Shown: piece by piece, positions 1 to 7,201 of the stretch
How the letters are laid out: each line of letters opens with the position of its first letter
Position numbering within the stretch: position 1 is the first letter of the stretch
Notes under the pieces: generated by a model
What the model saw: only the letters and a program-made list of their open reading frames with translations
Told to the model about the DNA's origin: nothing
The model's database searches: none
Assembly: GCA_004335635.1 (NCBI GenBank)
Contig: QAXH01005721.1
Coordinates: 9,937-19,948 of the forward strand
Source of the DNA: Chloromonas sp. AAM2
Lineage: Eukaryota; Chlorophyta; Chlorophyceae; Chlamydomonadales; Chlamydomonadaceae
Reading direction: 5' to 3'
Length of the DNA stretch: 10,012 nt
Made by a program: the position numbers and the translations under genes

Positions 1-117
1 AGGGCGAGTGATGCACACTGGGATAAGCCGCAGGAACATACAACCAACTCGCGCTGAAGCAAGGCCTGCAGGGCGAGTGATGCACACTGGGATAAGCCGC
101 AGGAACATACAACCAAC
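1..117. repeat. 48-bp perfect direct repeat with 69-bp period
   Basis: Bases 1-48 recur without a mismatch at 70-117, separated by 21 unique bases. On the minus strand both copies begin GTTGGTTGTATG. The copy at 117 forms the 5' splice site of the exon 252-118 (TGG CTG|GTTGGT). The copy at 48 would be the donor of a possible 17-nt exon (65-49) preceded by CTGCAG. The repeat runs off the window start, so more units may exist. Confidence 0.95.
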
Positions 118-2436
118 CAGCCACACGTGCAGTGCCACGATTTCAATTGCTTTGGCGTGCCGGTCCTGAGCCCTCTGCAGGTGGTAAACCACTTGATGCT
201 TTAGCTCGCCAATGCAGCATTTCCTGTTTTCCCTGCAGGTTTCTCTGCAGCCCTGCAAAGGAGAAGACGTGCCTTTGATCAGCCTGCCACTCGCTACTCC
301 TTCTAGCCTATCACTGAACATGCACACCCCCGTAATCAGATTCTCATCCTGCATGAGAGTTGTCTGTTGGCAGCAGCCACACAAGGGAAAGAAATCCCTT
401 CCCCCCCCTCCGCCCCCCACCTCATTTCCTCTCTCTGTCTCTCTCTCGCGCACACACAAACACACACACACTCTCTCTCTCTCTTTTTTGTCTCTTCTCA
501 CTCTCACACTCTCTCCCACCCACCTCCTTGCGTTCATTCTGCCTAATCTTTTCCTCCAGGTATCGCACCCGCCTCTCACTGTCCTCTCTAGCGGCGGCTG
601 CCTCCTGCCTTGAGCGCACCAGCTCCTCGTCACGCAAACGCAGGCTGCAGATCATGATCACATGCACAGCCTTAGGCACAGTTTTGCATGCGACATGTCT
701 CTGCAACAGAGTGGACGGGAACAGAAGACCTGTGCTGCACTTTGGCAGAATTGTTCAACAGCTGTGCTGCACGTCTTGTCGGTTGGCACATCAAGATGGT
801 GAATGCTGAGTCCCAGACTGCAGTGAGGGCTCACGGATACTCCACCCCACCACCAAAGCCCAGGTAGACTCAGAAGGACTTGCGCAAGCGTTTGCTGATG
901 AAGGCCATTGTCTGAGCATTACCAATTGCCAAACCTGCCCTTGATGCCTCTTGATACTGCCACTTCTTTTGCTGGACCATCTTTACGATTGTTGATTGTT
1001 TCATACGTAGCAGCATCCTCCAGTTCGCTGGCAAGCGTGGATCGTGATCAGTGTTGTGCTGTTTGTCCCAACACGTCACCACTTACCTTTCCACCAGGTG
1101 GCCTTGCTCAATCTTCATGGTGTGTCGTGCTGCCTTGAGCTCTGTGATTAGCTTGGCCTGGTGCTGCTGCTGCTCGATGGCCTCGCCCTTCTGCTTCTCC
1201 AGGTTGCTGCAGTTTTCCTTCCACTGCCTGACCAGCTCCTGCTTGCAACGCTGCTCGGCACCCAACTGCTCAGCCAACCGGTCAATCTGCAGAAAGGGAC
1301 AAACCAGCCGGGCACGCCAAACTAGAGCAGCTTTAGTGACTGTTCACGAAAGGGCGAAGCGCAGGGTGGCCAACCGCTGCAAACAAAACGAGCAGCTAAG
1401 GCTGTATCTATACTTGCAAATCAGGCGAGCCCAAACTCCTTCCCGAAAGTGAGGCACACGAAGCCATCCTTCATAAGCAAAGCACAGGCGGGCGAGCACA
1501 GCACGGAGGTGTAGAACTTCTGGCCCGTTGTCGCAAACGCACTCTTCCTGGGCTCCCTTGCACTGTACGTCACCAAGTCAGTATCAGTGTTGCACAAAAC
1601 GTCATGTCTGCCACCAATCCTGCACACTTCACACTGACCCACGCCTTCTTCATCATCATTACATGGCATTCGCAGAATTGCTCAGAGTTCCAATTCGCAG
1701 AAACAATGACAAAAGGCCTATGGTGTTGTAGTTGAAACAACTGCGGTCATGCCTTCTTCTGGCTGGCCTCTTTGCACTTGCGCACAGGTGCAGTCTTCCT
1801 GGTCCTTGTTGCCTCATGTGCCCTCCCTCCTTGCCTGCTCCGTAGAACCCTCCCTCCTTGCCTGCTCTGTAGTACCCTCCCTCCTTGCCTGCTCTGTAGA
1901 GCCTGTGCTCTGAACTAGTCATCCGTCATTTCTACCGCACCTTTGTTTGATACGCCTGGGCCAGTTGCTGTCCTGCAGGCACTGTTTCCGCCAATTGTGC
2001 CAAGTCCACACCTTTGGCTGGCGTCCCAGCTATCTTGCTGGCTGGGACGTTCTCTATGTTGTACAGTTTGAGCGCCTGCTGGTTGCGGCCCACGGGCTTC
2101 TGCGTATTACAGCACACATGGGGAAACTGATGCAAGACGAGTTAGTGGCTCTTGCATGCTGCAGTGCTGGGCAAGCACTGGGCAAGCTCCAGGGCAAGCA
2201 TGTGACAAGGTACTAGTGAGGCCAGGTAAAGAGACTTGCAGCTAGTTACTTGCTCTAGTTACCTTGCAGCTGGGGCAAGCTGGCTTGTTTGAGGCTTCCC
2301 TGGTCTGCTCCCAGCAAATCATGTGATACACATGGCCACAGCCGGGCAGGGCCACCCATGGAGAGTCGTCCTGGGTGTCCATGCAGACCGCGCAGCTGGC
2401 GCGGCCCACACAGCCATCCACCTGGCTGAAGTTCAT
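49..2436 (-). CDS. RING-H2 finger / coiled-coil protein, TRAIP-like E3 ubiquitin ligase (3' partial, 6+ exons)
   Basis: Predicted E3 ubiquitin ligase. Exons on the minus strand: 2436-2263, 2099-1941, 1286-1087, 1027-935 (or to 923), 644-524, 252-118, and possibly a 17-nt exon 65-49. All have GT-AG borders and matching phases, giving about 294 residues without a stop. Exon 1 encodes a RING-H2 finger: C15-x2-C18-x14-C33-x-H35-x2-H38-x2-C41-x12-C54-x2-C57, with the core CGHVYHMIC. Residues 59-111 carry a KPVGRNQQALKLY segment right after the finger. Residues from about 95 on are Glu/Gln/Lys/Arg-rich and heptad-like (IDRLAEQLGAEQR, RRVRYLEEKIRQNERKE), so coiled coil. RING followed by coiled coil is the TRAIP layout; other RING/coiled-coil ligases are possible. 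The start is the ATG at 2436, 14 residues before the first zinc ligand. An acceptor-like ttTCAG ending at 2450 could splice a 5' leader. The C-terminus lies outside the window. Confidence 0.82.
398..522. repeat. Poly-C tract and CT/CA microsatellite in a RING-gene intron
   Basis: C-rich tracts near 398-420 are followed by (CT)n, then (CA)n at about 452-470, then (CT)n with a T run. The whole stretch lies in the intron 523-253, just past the donor GAG|GTGGGT of the minus-strand exon 644-524. In gene orientation it is a purine/GT-rich run. The Pro/Leu/Ser-rich open frames across it on the plus strand are composition artefacts. Confidence 0.9.
1421..1669 (-). other. Unassigned open frame inside RING-gene intron 2
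   Basis: An ATG at 1669 opens an 82-residue minus-strand frame ending in a stop at 1421. It is Cys-rich at its start (CEVC, then LCN) and contains segments such as GQKFYTSVLCSPACALL with G/C-rich third positions. In another frame of the same DNA, an acceptor-like gtacag is followed by an open stretch containing EVLHLRAVLARLCFAY. I recognise neither. It may be an alternative 3' exon of the RING gene, a relic of another gene, or chance. Position within a phase-consistent intron argues against routine use. Confidence 0.25.
1821..1901. repeat. 27-bp minisatellite, 3 units, in RING-gene intron 2
   Basis: Units start at 1821, 1848 and 1875, each beginning ccctccctccttgcctgctc and followed by a variable tail (cgtagaa, tgtagta, tgtagag). 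The period is a multiple of three, so all frames stay open through it. On the minus strand it reads as repeated AGKEGG, which I regard as non-coding. Confidence 0.9.
2263..2436 (-). CDS. Exon 1 of the RING/coiled-coil gene: complete RING-H2 domain
   Basis: This 58-codon exon contains all eight zinc ligands of the finger (C3H2C3) and ends in phase 0 at AAG|GTAACT. The next exon (2099-1941) starts after a tacgcag acceptor, also phase 0, and reads KPVGRNQQAL, so the CPSCK|KPVG junction is continuous. The whole finger in one exon and the eight-ligand spacing make this the most secure part of the gene. Confidence 0.88.
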
Positions 2437-2853
2437 GGCTTGAATTGTCCTGAAATGTACTGACTTGCAGGTAGAGTATGGCTGTAACGTTCAGGTCATG
2501 CAACATGCCCGTTCGGTTAGCCAGGGTGTTGCGCATGGTGGCATAACATGATTTCACGTTGTTGTCTGTGATTTGAGCGAGACCAGTCGCAAGACCTGCC
2601 AGGGTTGTTTGTACTGGGCCCGTGTTTGTATGATCGGTAGTGGCGAACCTTGGATCACAAGTTATGGCCAGTGCTGTGTTTCTCTTTTTCTCCTCAGCAC
2701 TTCTGTCGGCAGCTCATTTTTGGATTTTGCAACTCACTCGTCCTTGGCGGTTATGTCGCAGGTCGGCCGAGTTACCAAGTCCTTGGGCTGGTGAATTTTT
2801 GGCAAGCAGGACTCGTCTGGCGAGCGCTTGCATTTGATTTCCGGTGGCGAAGC
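2437..2853. promoter_or_regulatory. Divergent intergenic region between the RING gene and the ICMT-family gene
   Basis: The start codons of the two genes are 417 bp apart and point away from each other, so this interval should carry both promoters and 5' leaders. I see no convincing TATA box or other named element. A minus-strand open frame over 2255-2557 is a frame shadow of RING exon 1 plus leader. On the plus strand the reading frame of the ICMT-family first exon is open back to about 2650, but the only in-frame ATG is at 2854. Confidence 0.5.
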
Positions 2854-5813
2854 ATGCAGGCGAGCAGCGTCAAGGCGCGCAGCGTGCTTCCGGCACCGGG
2901 TAGGGCTCCGCCCCTACCCCTACCCCGGTTGAGACGTCATCACACGCGCTGCGTCCACACGCGCAGGTGCGGGCCCTACTGATATCGCTTAAACATGCAT
3001 CACGACTGGCACGCTCTGAGTCATGGCACCTACCTCGGTTTACGCCATACACTGCTGACATGCATGTGCTCCATGCATCGCAGCAGCGAGCCAGCCGCCA
3101 ACAGCCACACAACCTCTCCATCAACCCCGGATCCCGAAGAGGCGCTGGCAGTCAGTAAAGCGGCAGCTCTGGCAGCCAGTGACACTCAAGTCTCACCTAG
3201 CCCTGCTACCACGCGCTTTGAACCCTCTCCATCACCATCACCCGAGCCACATGAGCCCAGCCCGCCAGCTCCTCAACCGCAGAAGGAGGATGCTGTGATG
3301 TCACACCCTCTGTCCCAAGAGGATGTACAAGAGGTGTGAGGTGTATGGGAGCATGTCACAGTCACACTAGGCTGACCCGGAACAACTGACATTCAGAGTG
3401 GGTCTAGGTGTCTGCAATCGAGCTTCAATGCGCAGTAAGGGCGTGGGTCAGTCGTGGCTAACGCTATGGGCCGTCCGCCCCCGTCAAGGGTTGGATCAAC
3501 GGGTCCACCACCTGACCTCCAGCAAACCACTCAAAACGCATCAACCAAGCAAGTTAGGAGCTCGCACTGTCTTTATTAGCCCTAAGCAATCCAGGTCAAT
3601 AGATAGCCAGGGCCAAACTATCTATCAAACTCAAACTTTGATAGATAACTTCGATAGATAACTTTGGGCGTTGAGCTACCTTTCAACTCGGAGCAGCTGC
3701 TCTGGCTTTAAACCAACCAAGCCACGTTGTTTCTCAGTTATGAATAACCTTCAGATCTATGAACAGGATATGTTGCAAAACCATTGGTATCCCCTGCCCT
3801 TCCATTATGGCCTGATTGGCAAGCCCTGTGGCCTAGGTAGGCGTGTACTGGCCAAGGCTGTTGTTGCCCACATGCATGTGCGCCCGCAGGCCGAAGACTA
3901 CTTTGCCTCCAAGGAGCTTCTCGGGGAGCTTAGGTCCGGCTTTGGCCAGCGGGGCGAGGCGTGGGTGTTTGCCCAGTTCGCAGTCATGGCACTTGTGGCG
4001 TTCTGCCCCTTCAGATTGTCGGTTGGTGGACACAGAGGGCAGCAGTGGTGACAGTTATCACGTTAACAGAGGGAAAGGAGGACGAAGGGAGGGAACACGG
4101 GGGCACGTTCCGTTCTGTAACGTTTTTAAAGGGAAAGACAGGTCAAGAGAGCAGGGTGCGTGAAAGGGGAAGGGCTGGAGTGTTTTCAACCCTTTCTGTC
4201 TCTCAGGGTGGAGCATGTGTGCAAGAGAAAGAGAGGAACAGAGGCGCACGCCCAACACCGTGCTGTCTCCGAAACGGATCACAGGAAACAAGAGCCCAGA
4301 GCGAGTAACGGAAGGATGGCGGCGTGCGGCGTGCTGTTGATGGGCAGGAATGCTTCTCAACAATGTTCAAGCCACGCTTTTGTACCAAGGCTAAGGCAGC
4401 TACACCAGCTACACCAGCCTCAGGTCATCGATTGCAGTCTCTTCTGCTTCTAACCCATTAATTGGACTTTGTCTGTGTGCAGGGTCTTATTGACATGGTC
4501 GGTACACTCAGCCTCACTGCCGGACTCGTGTTCATGTGAGTGTTCATTTTTCCTCATTTCTTCTGTGGTGCAACAGCAGCAGTGAGAGCGTCAACACCAC
4601 TGACGAATGACACCCAGCAATAGCAGCGCAGCACTCACAAAATCAGGTTGCATCACGGTCAATCTTTTGGCATCCATGCGTTAGATACCTACTCCAAATT
4701 GCTGCATGTCATTTCATGGTTCATGGGTTACTGGCAACATGTCACACGTGGCTCTACCATGCATACATGATGCCCTGCATGCCATTTTGTGTGTGCAATC
4801 CGCTGTGTTACGTTTACCTTTGGTTGCATTCAACCTTAAGCTGCCCGTGTGCTTTGAGCACAACGTGCTTGACAGGACGATGCCTGCAGCATCTTATGTG
4901 CATTGAACATGTGGTCACGTAATACCTCCATGAGTGCCTCACTACATGTCCCGTATGATCCTGCCTCACCACATGTCTTGCATGCCCCTGCCTCACTACA
5001 TGTCTCGCATGCTCTTGCCTCACCACATGTCGCGCATGCTCCTGCCTCACTTGCATGCAGCGTCTACGCCCTGATCAGCCTGGGCCGCAATCTGTCCCCT
5101 CTGCCCGTGCCCCGCAAGCGCCATACACTGGTCATCAGCGGCATGTACGCCTACGTGCGGCACCCCATGTACGGCGGCCTGTTAATGGCCACCCTAGGGC
5201 TTGCATGCCTAACCAGGAGTGAGACGCGGATGGCGCTGGGCACACTGCTGTGGTGGATATTCGAACAGAAGGTAAGCAACCACTTGCCTGTCACCACCTT
5301 TACGTAGGGTGTGTTTGGCACACCGGCAAACAGGGTTTGCACGGAGGTACAAGAATTACACTCCCAGTATATGCAGCGAGTGCATGAGCATCCGTTACTC
5401 AAAGCGAGACAAGACTGGGCGCTGAATGCCCTGTTGTGGTGGATATTTGAATCGAAGATGAGGAAACGCTCTGTTGGCCGCAGCTTCACTCAACTTGCAG
5501 CGTTCCATGACGGTTTAGTTGATCCTGATCACTTCTCCGCAAATTAAACCCTTGTCAAGATAACGAGGGGGCTGAATGCCATGTATTTTCTATGGTGGTG
5601 GCTGTAGACTGCTCTGACTGTTCCATTCGTTGTTGTCATGTTCGTGCACGGGTGAGCTCATGGCACTGTGAGTTGAAGTCGGTTTGCTACTTCAAAATTT
5701 GGAACACTGCCATACAGGTATCGCTGGAGGAGAAGGGGCTGTTGGAGCGGTACCCCGAGCAGTACACCAAGTACATGAACACAGTCCGCAAATTCATTCC
5801 CTTTCTGTACTGA
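2854..5813 (+). CDS. ICMT/PEMT-family membrane methyltransferase, putatively plastid-targeted (6 exons, complete)
   Basis: Exons 2854-2966, 3084-3333, 3890-4021, 4483-4535, 5061-5271 and 5718-5813 sum to 855 nt (284 residues plus TGA), with all phases matching. Residues 1-37 are Ser/Ala/Pro/Arg-rich without acidic residues (MQASSVKARSVLPAPGR), like a chloroplast transit peptide. Residues about 38-121 are a Pro/Ser-rich linker. Hydrophobic segments lie at about 146-160, 166-190, 220-235 and 242-250. The family signature is in exon 5: LGRNLSPLPVPRK, then SGMYAYVRHPMYGG (R216-H217-P218, Y220). Exon 6 gives the EEK...YPEQYTKY block and a terminal KFIPFLY. In this family the RHP-x-Y and E...Y blocks bind S-adenosylmethionine at the membrane. 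The substrate cannot be told: isoprenylcysteine is only one option, and a plastid location would argue for another. The donor of exon 3 (TCG|GTTGGT) is weak but keeps the frame. Confidence 0.9.
3334..3889 (+). other. Intron 2 of the ICMT-family gene, 556 nt, with a GATAGATA palindrome cluster
   Basis: It runs from GAG|GTGTGA to cgcccgcag|GCC, phase 0 at both ends. It holds a cluster of TAGATA/GATAGATA words at about 3598-3663, including an 11-bp perfect inverted repeat. The plus-strand frame of exon 3 is open upstream to 3671, but that part has no family resemblance and is read as intron. Confidence 0.75.
3619..3663. repeat. Inverted repeat TATCTATCAAA/TTTGATAGATA with a second GATAGATAACTT copy
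   Basis: The arms are 3619-3629 and 3637-3647, perfect over 11 bp with a 7-nt loop. GATAGATAACTT at 3640-3651 is repeated at 3653-3664. It lies in intron 2 of the ICMT-family gene. A related ttatctatcaaacttt occurs at about 7080-7095 in the intergenic region. Any function is unknown. Confidence 0.85.
4022..4482 (+). other. Intron 3 of the ICMT-family gene, 461 nt
   Basis: It starts GTTGGT and ends gtctgtgtgcag. Both flanking exons are phase 0 and the protein reads smoothly across (FRLS|GLIDMVG). Inside I see only purine-rich sequence (about 4065-4160), a ctacaccag doublet near 4399-4416, and open frames with no recognisable content on either strand. Confidence 0.75.
4807..4914 (+). repeat. 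108-bp dispersed direct repeat, copy 1 (intron 4)
   Basis: It starts gttacgtttacctttggttg and ends cattgaacatgtgg. It matches 5922-6029 with five substitutions and no gap. The copies lie 1115 bp apart in the same orientation and bracket exons 5 and 6. No terminal inverted repeats or target duplications were evident. Confidence 0.95.
4935..5060. repeat. 27-bp minisatellite ending at the 3' splice site of exon 5
   Basis: Four full units start at 4935, 4962, 4989 and 5016, each beginning tgcctcac(t/c)acatgtc and containing a gcatgc-like word. A fifth, shortened unit (5043-5060) ends in gcatgcag, which is the acceptor of exon 5. The period is 27 (nine codons). The frame used by exon 5 is open through all units back to 4903, so retained intron sequence would not stop translation over this stretch. 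Confidence 0.93.
5272..5717 (+). other. Intron 5 of the ICMT-family gene, 446 nt, with a decayed copy of the exon 5 end
   Basis: It starts GTAAGC after FEQK and ends gccatacag. At 5406-5457 it holds a diverged copy of the last 51 bases of exon 5: encoded ALNALLWWIFESK against ALGTLLWWIFEQK in the exon. After the copy the sequence reads aag|atg instead of aag|gta, so the copied 5' splice site is lost. A fainter trace (gctgaatgccatgt) is near 5574. Confidence 0.8.
5406..5457 (+). pseudogene. Decayed partial duplicate of ICMT-family exon 5
   Basis: The 52 bases align with 5221-5271 with one single-base length difference and scattered substitutions; the stretch tgtggtggatatt is identical. It is embedded in an open plus-strand frame (5311-5547) that ends at a stop with no family resemblance beyond the copied part. 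The donor dinucleotide is AT, so it cannot act as an exon with the same 3' border. It is best read as an old exon-tail duplication. Confidence 0.75.
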
Positions 5814-5921
5814 CACAACAGAACACGAACGCGTGACACCAACAACGAACACTGACAGCTGCACATTCGTTACAATCTCTTGCAGTCGCCGCTTCTTTTC
5901 ATTGTTACACCAATCGCTTAC

Positions 5922-6029
5922 GTTACGTTTACCTTTGGTTGCATTCAACCTTAACGTGCCCGTGTGCTTTGAGCACAACGTGTTGGACAGGACGATGCCT
6001 GCAGCATCTGATGTGCATTGAACATGTGG
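5922..6029 (+). repeat. 108-bp dispersed direct repeat, copy 2 (downstream of the gene)
   Basis: Second copy of the element at 4807-4914, beginning 108 bp after the ICMT-family stop codon and so probably inside the 3' untranslated region. The five differences show that the duplication is not very recent. Both copies translate into short look-alike frames that I do not regard as genes. Confidence 0.95.
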
Positions 6030-6059
6030 CATGCGTCAACTTGGGACTTGAGTTCTGGA

Positions 6060-6064
6060 TGTAA
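6060..6064 (+). terminator. Candidate TGTAA polyadenylation signal for the ICMT-family gene
   Basis: TGTAA is the usual polyadenylation signal of chlorophyte green algae. This copy lies 247 bases past the stop codon; another is at 6308-6312. Assignment depends on the organism being a green alga and is weak without transcript ends. Confidence 0.25.
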
Positions 6065-6449
6065 GACATGTTTGCCAGTTCTGGGACAATTCTTGTGTCC
6101 AGCACTAGAACTAGTGGTAGTTTTGAATTTCCACAGTACTGACTTACGAAACTGCAGTTTATGTGCCCCTCGAGTTACGTTGGTATATACCACTGTCGAT
6201 GCGGTCAAATTCGAAATGTGTTTAAACCGTGCCATTCGTGTTGTCAGAACTCCATGAAGTGCGCATGTGCATTGGTAGGTGGTGCACTGGCACATTGCAC
6301 ATGGACTGTGTAATCCTGCGTGGGCAAACCTTCACTTGGTAAGTGCGGAGAACTGGCTGTAGCTGGAGCGTCAGCTGTTCAGTCTGTAGCTTGCTATCCT
6401 AGCGTCATGCACCGCGCATGGAGACCCACCCCAAGTTGTGAACTCGATC

Positions 6450-6803
6450 TCAAGAAGGGCTCTTGCGGAAGACGGGTTCTGAACAAGAAGGGCTCGCCGT
6501 CTGGAAGGTCCTTAATCTCAAACCGACTTGAGCAGGCGCCCCTGGCGGAGACCGCGCGAATGCCTCCGTGGCCGCCCGAGAAGCAGCAACTGCCTGCTGC
6601 AAACCCGGAGCGCGCTGTCTGAGGCGCCTGACGTGTTCACGGCCAAGCGCTTGCAGCGTGCTGGCAAGGGCCAGCTTGAAGGTGGGCCTCCCAGCGATAA
6701 GGGCCGTATCCGCAGCTGGGGCGAGGCTGAGCTGTTCTTTTTGGGTAGCTGAGAGACTGCGGCCTTTGTTGGCTGAATAAGATTCATCTGTGTTGAACGG
6801 CTG
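6450..6803 (-). CDS. Unrecognised open frame, 117 codons stop to stop
   Basis: The minus-strand frame between a TGA at 6804-6806 and a TGA at 6450-6452 is open for 117 codons but lacks an early ATG, so a start-based search would miss it. An acceptor-like tgacag sits at its upstream edge. It is Ala/Leu/Arg-rich with helical segments such as LASTLQALGREHVRRLRQR and RAATEAFARS, and has mostly G/C third positions. The opposite strand also has a 100-residue frame here (6320-6622), so GC-rich composition alone could produce it. If real, it is a last exon of an unidentified gene. I do not recognise the family. Confidence 0.3.
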   Translation of the reverse strand, partial: QPFNTDESYSANKGRSLSATQKEQLSLAPAADTALIAGRPTFKLALASTLQALGREHVRRLRQRAPGLQQAVAASRAATEAFARSPPGAPAQVGLRLRTFQTASPSCSEPVFRKSPS

Positions 6804-6817
6804 TCAGTACATTTTGA

Positions 6818-7105
6818 ATATCTAGGCGGACCTCGAGTTTTATTGACCTTGAGTTTGACTGCTCATCCTTCCGGGAATGTTCTCATCATGATTGCTGCTG
6901 GATTCAAGGCTCGCACCTTTGGCGTGTGCTTGAGCAACAACAGCACGGTTTAGCTGCATTAGTGACTATCCTCACGGGCATGCGCCTGCATGACCTCCAC
7001 GCGCACAAGAAGGAGAGGAGGCCTTGGACGGTGCGCGCGCAGTCTGCACAATTGCTGGTAATGATCGCAGGCAAGAGGGTTATCTATCAAACTTTGCAGG
7101 CATGA
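6818..7105 (+). CDS. Unrecognised open frame, 95 codons stop to stop
   Basis: The plus-strand frame is open from after TGA 6815-6817 to TGA 7103-7105. It has no early ATG; the first is at 6980. It contains plausible protein segments (WRVLEQQQHGLAALVTILTG, HKKERRPWTVRAQSAQ). The next open stretch downstream (7202-7579) is in the same frame but separated by several stops and a possible intron ending ctgttgcag at 7247. The two may be pieces of one spliced gene or pseudogene. No domain recognised. Confidence 0.25.
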   Translation: MSRRTSSFIDLEFDCSSFRECSHHDCCWIQGSHLWRVLEQQQHGLAALVTILTGMRLHDLHAHKKERRPWTVRAQSAQLLVMIAGKRVIYQTLQA

Positions 7106-7201
7106 ACTCTCTGGACCAACTACAGCTACAGATAGGATCAGTTACATATAGGATCGATCCTGCATGGCATGTGCCTGGATGATTGACTACTGTGCCGGTA
7201 G

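Larger units (their letters stand above)
1287..1940 (-). other. Intron 2 of the RING gene, 654 nt, with a 27-bp minisatellite and coding-like relics
   Basis: The intron runs from AAG|GTGCGG at 1941/1940 to ttctgcag ending at 1287. It holds three 27-bp tandem units at 1821-1901. It also holds a minus-strand stretch at about 1421-1669 that is open in two frames and has the look of coding sequence. Joining exon 2 directly to the exon at 1286 keeps phase and gives a smooth coiled coil (AYQTK|IDRLAEQ), so neither item is needed for the main transcript. Confidence 0.6.
4536..5060 (+). other. Intron 4 of the ICMT-family gene, 525 nt, containing two repeat families
   Basis: The intron begins GTGAGT (phase 2) and ends ttgcatgcag; ATC, coding Ile183, is split across it. 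It contains one copy of a 108-bp element (4807-4914) whose second copy lies downstream of the gene. It also contains the 27-bp minisatellite (4935-5042) that leads directly into the acceptor. Confidence 0.85.

Noticed and set aside
212..809. Pro/Ser/Leu-rich plus-strand open frames of 133 and 149 residues
   Set aside because: They come from the CT/CA microsatellite and poly-C tract, and lie antisense to RING-gene exons 252-118 and 644-524.
870..1082. A 70-residue minus-strand frame read as its own protein
   Set aside because: Another frame of the same DNA (1027-935) joins both neighbouring RING-gene exons in phase 2 and gives an acidic helical segment (SELEDAATYE), so this frame is a shadow.
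3671..4051. A 126-residue plus-strand frame taken as a whole gene
   Set aside because: Only 3890-4021 fits the methyltransferase. The upstream part is intron 2 and the tail is past the donor.
5151..5489. A 112-residue minus-strand frame with an internal repeat (SNIHH twice)
   Set aside because: It is antisense to exon 5 and its decayed copy; the internal repeat is the exon-tail duplication seen in reverse.
4807..6029. Terminal repeats of an LTR element
   Set aside because: The 108-bp copies enclose true methyltransferase exons, lack a TG...CA border and no flanking target duplication was found.
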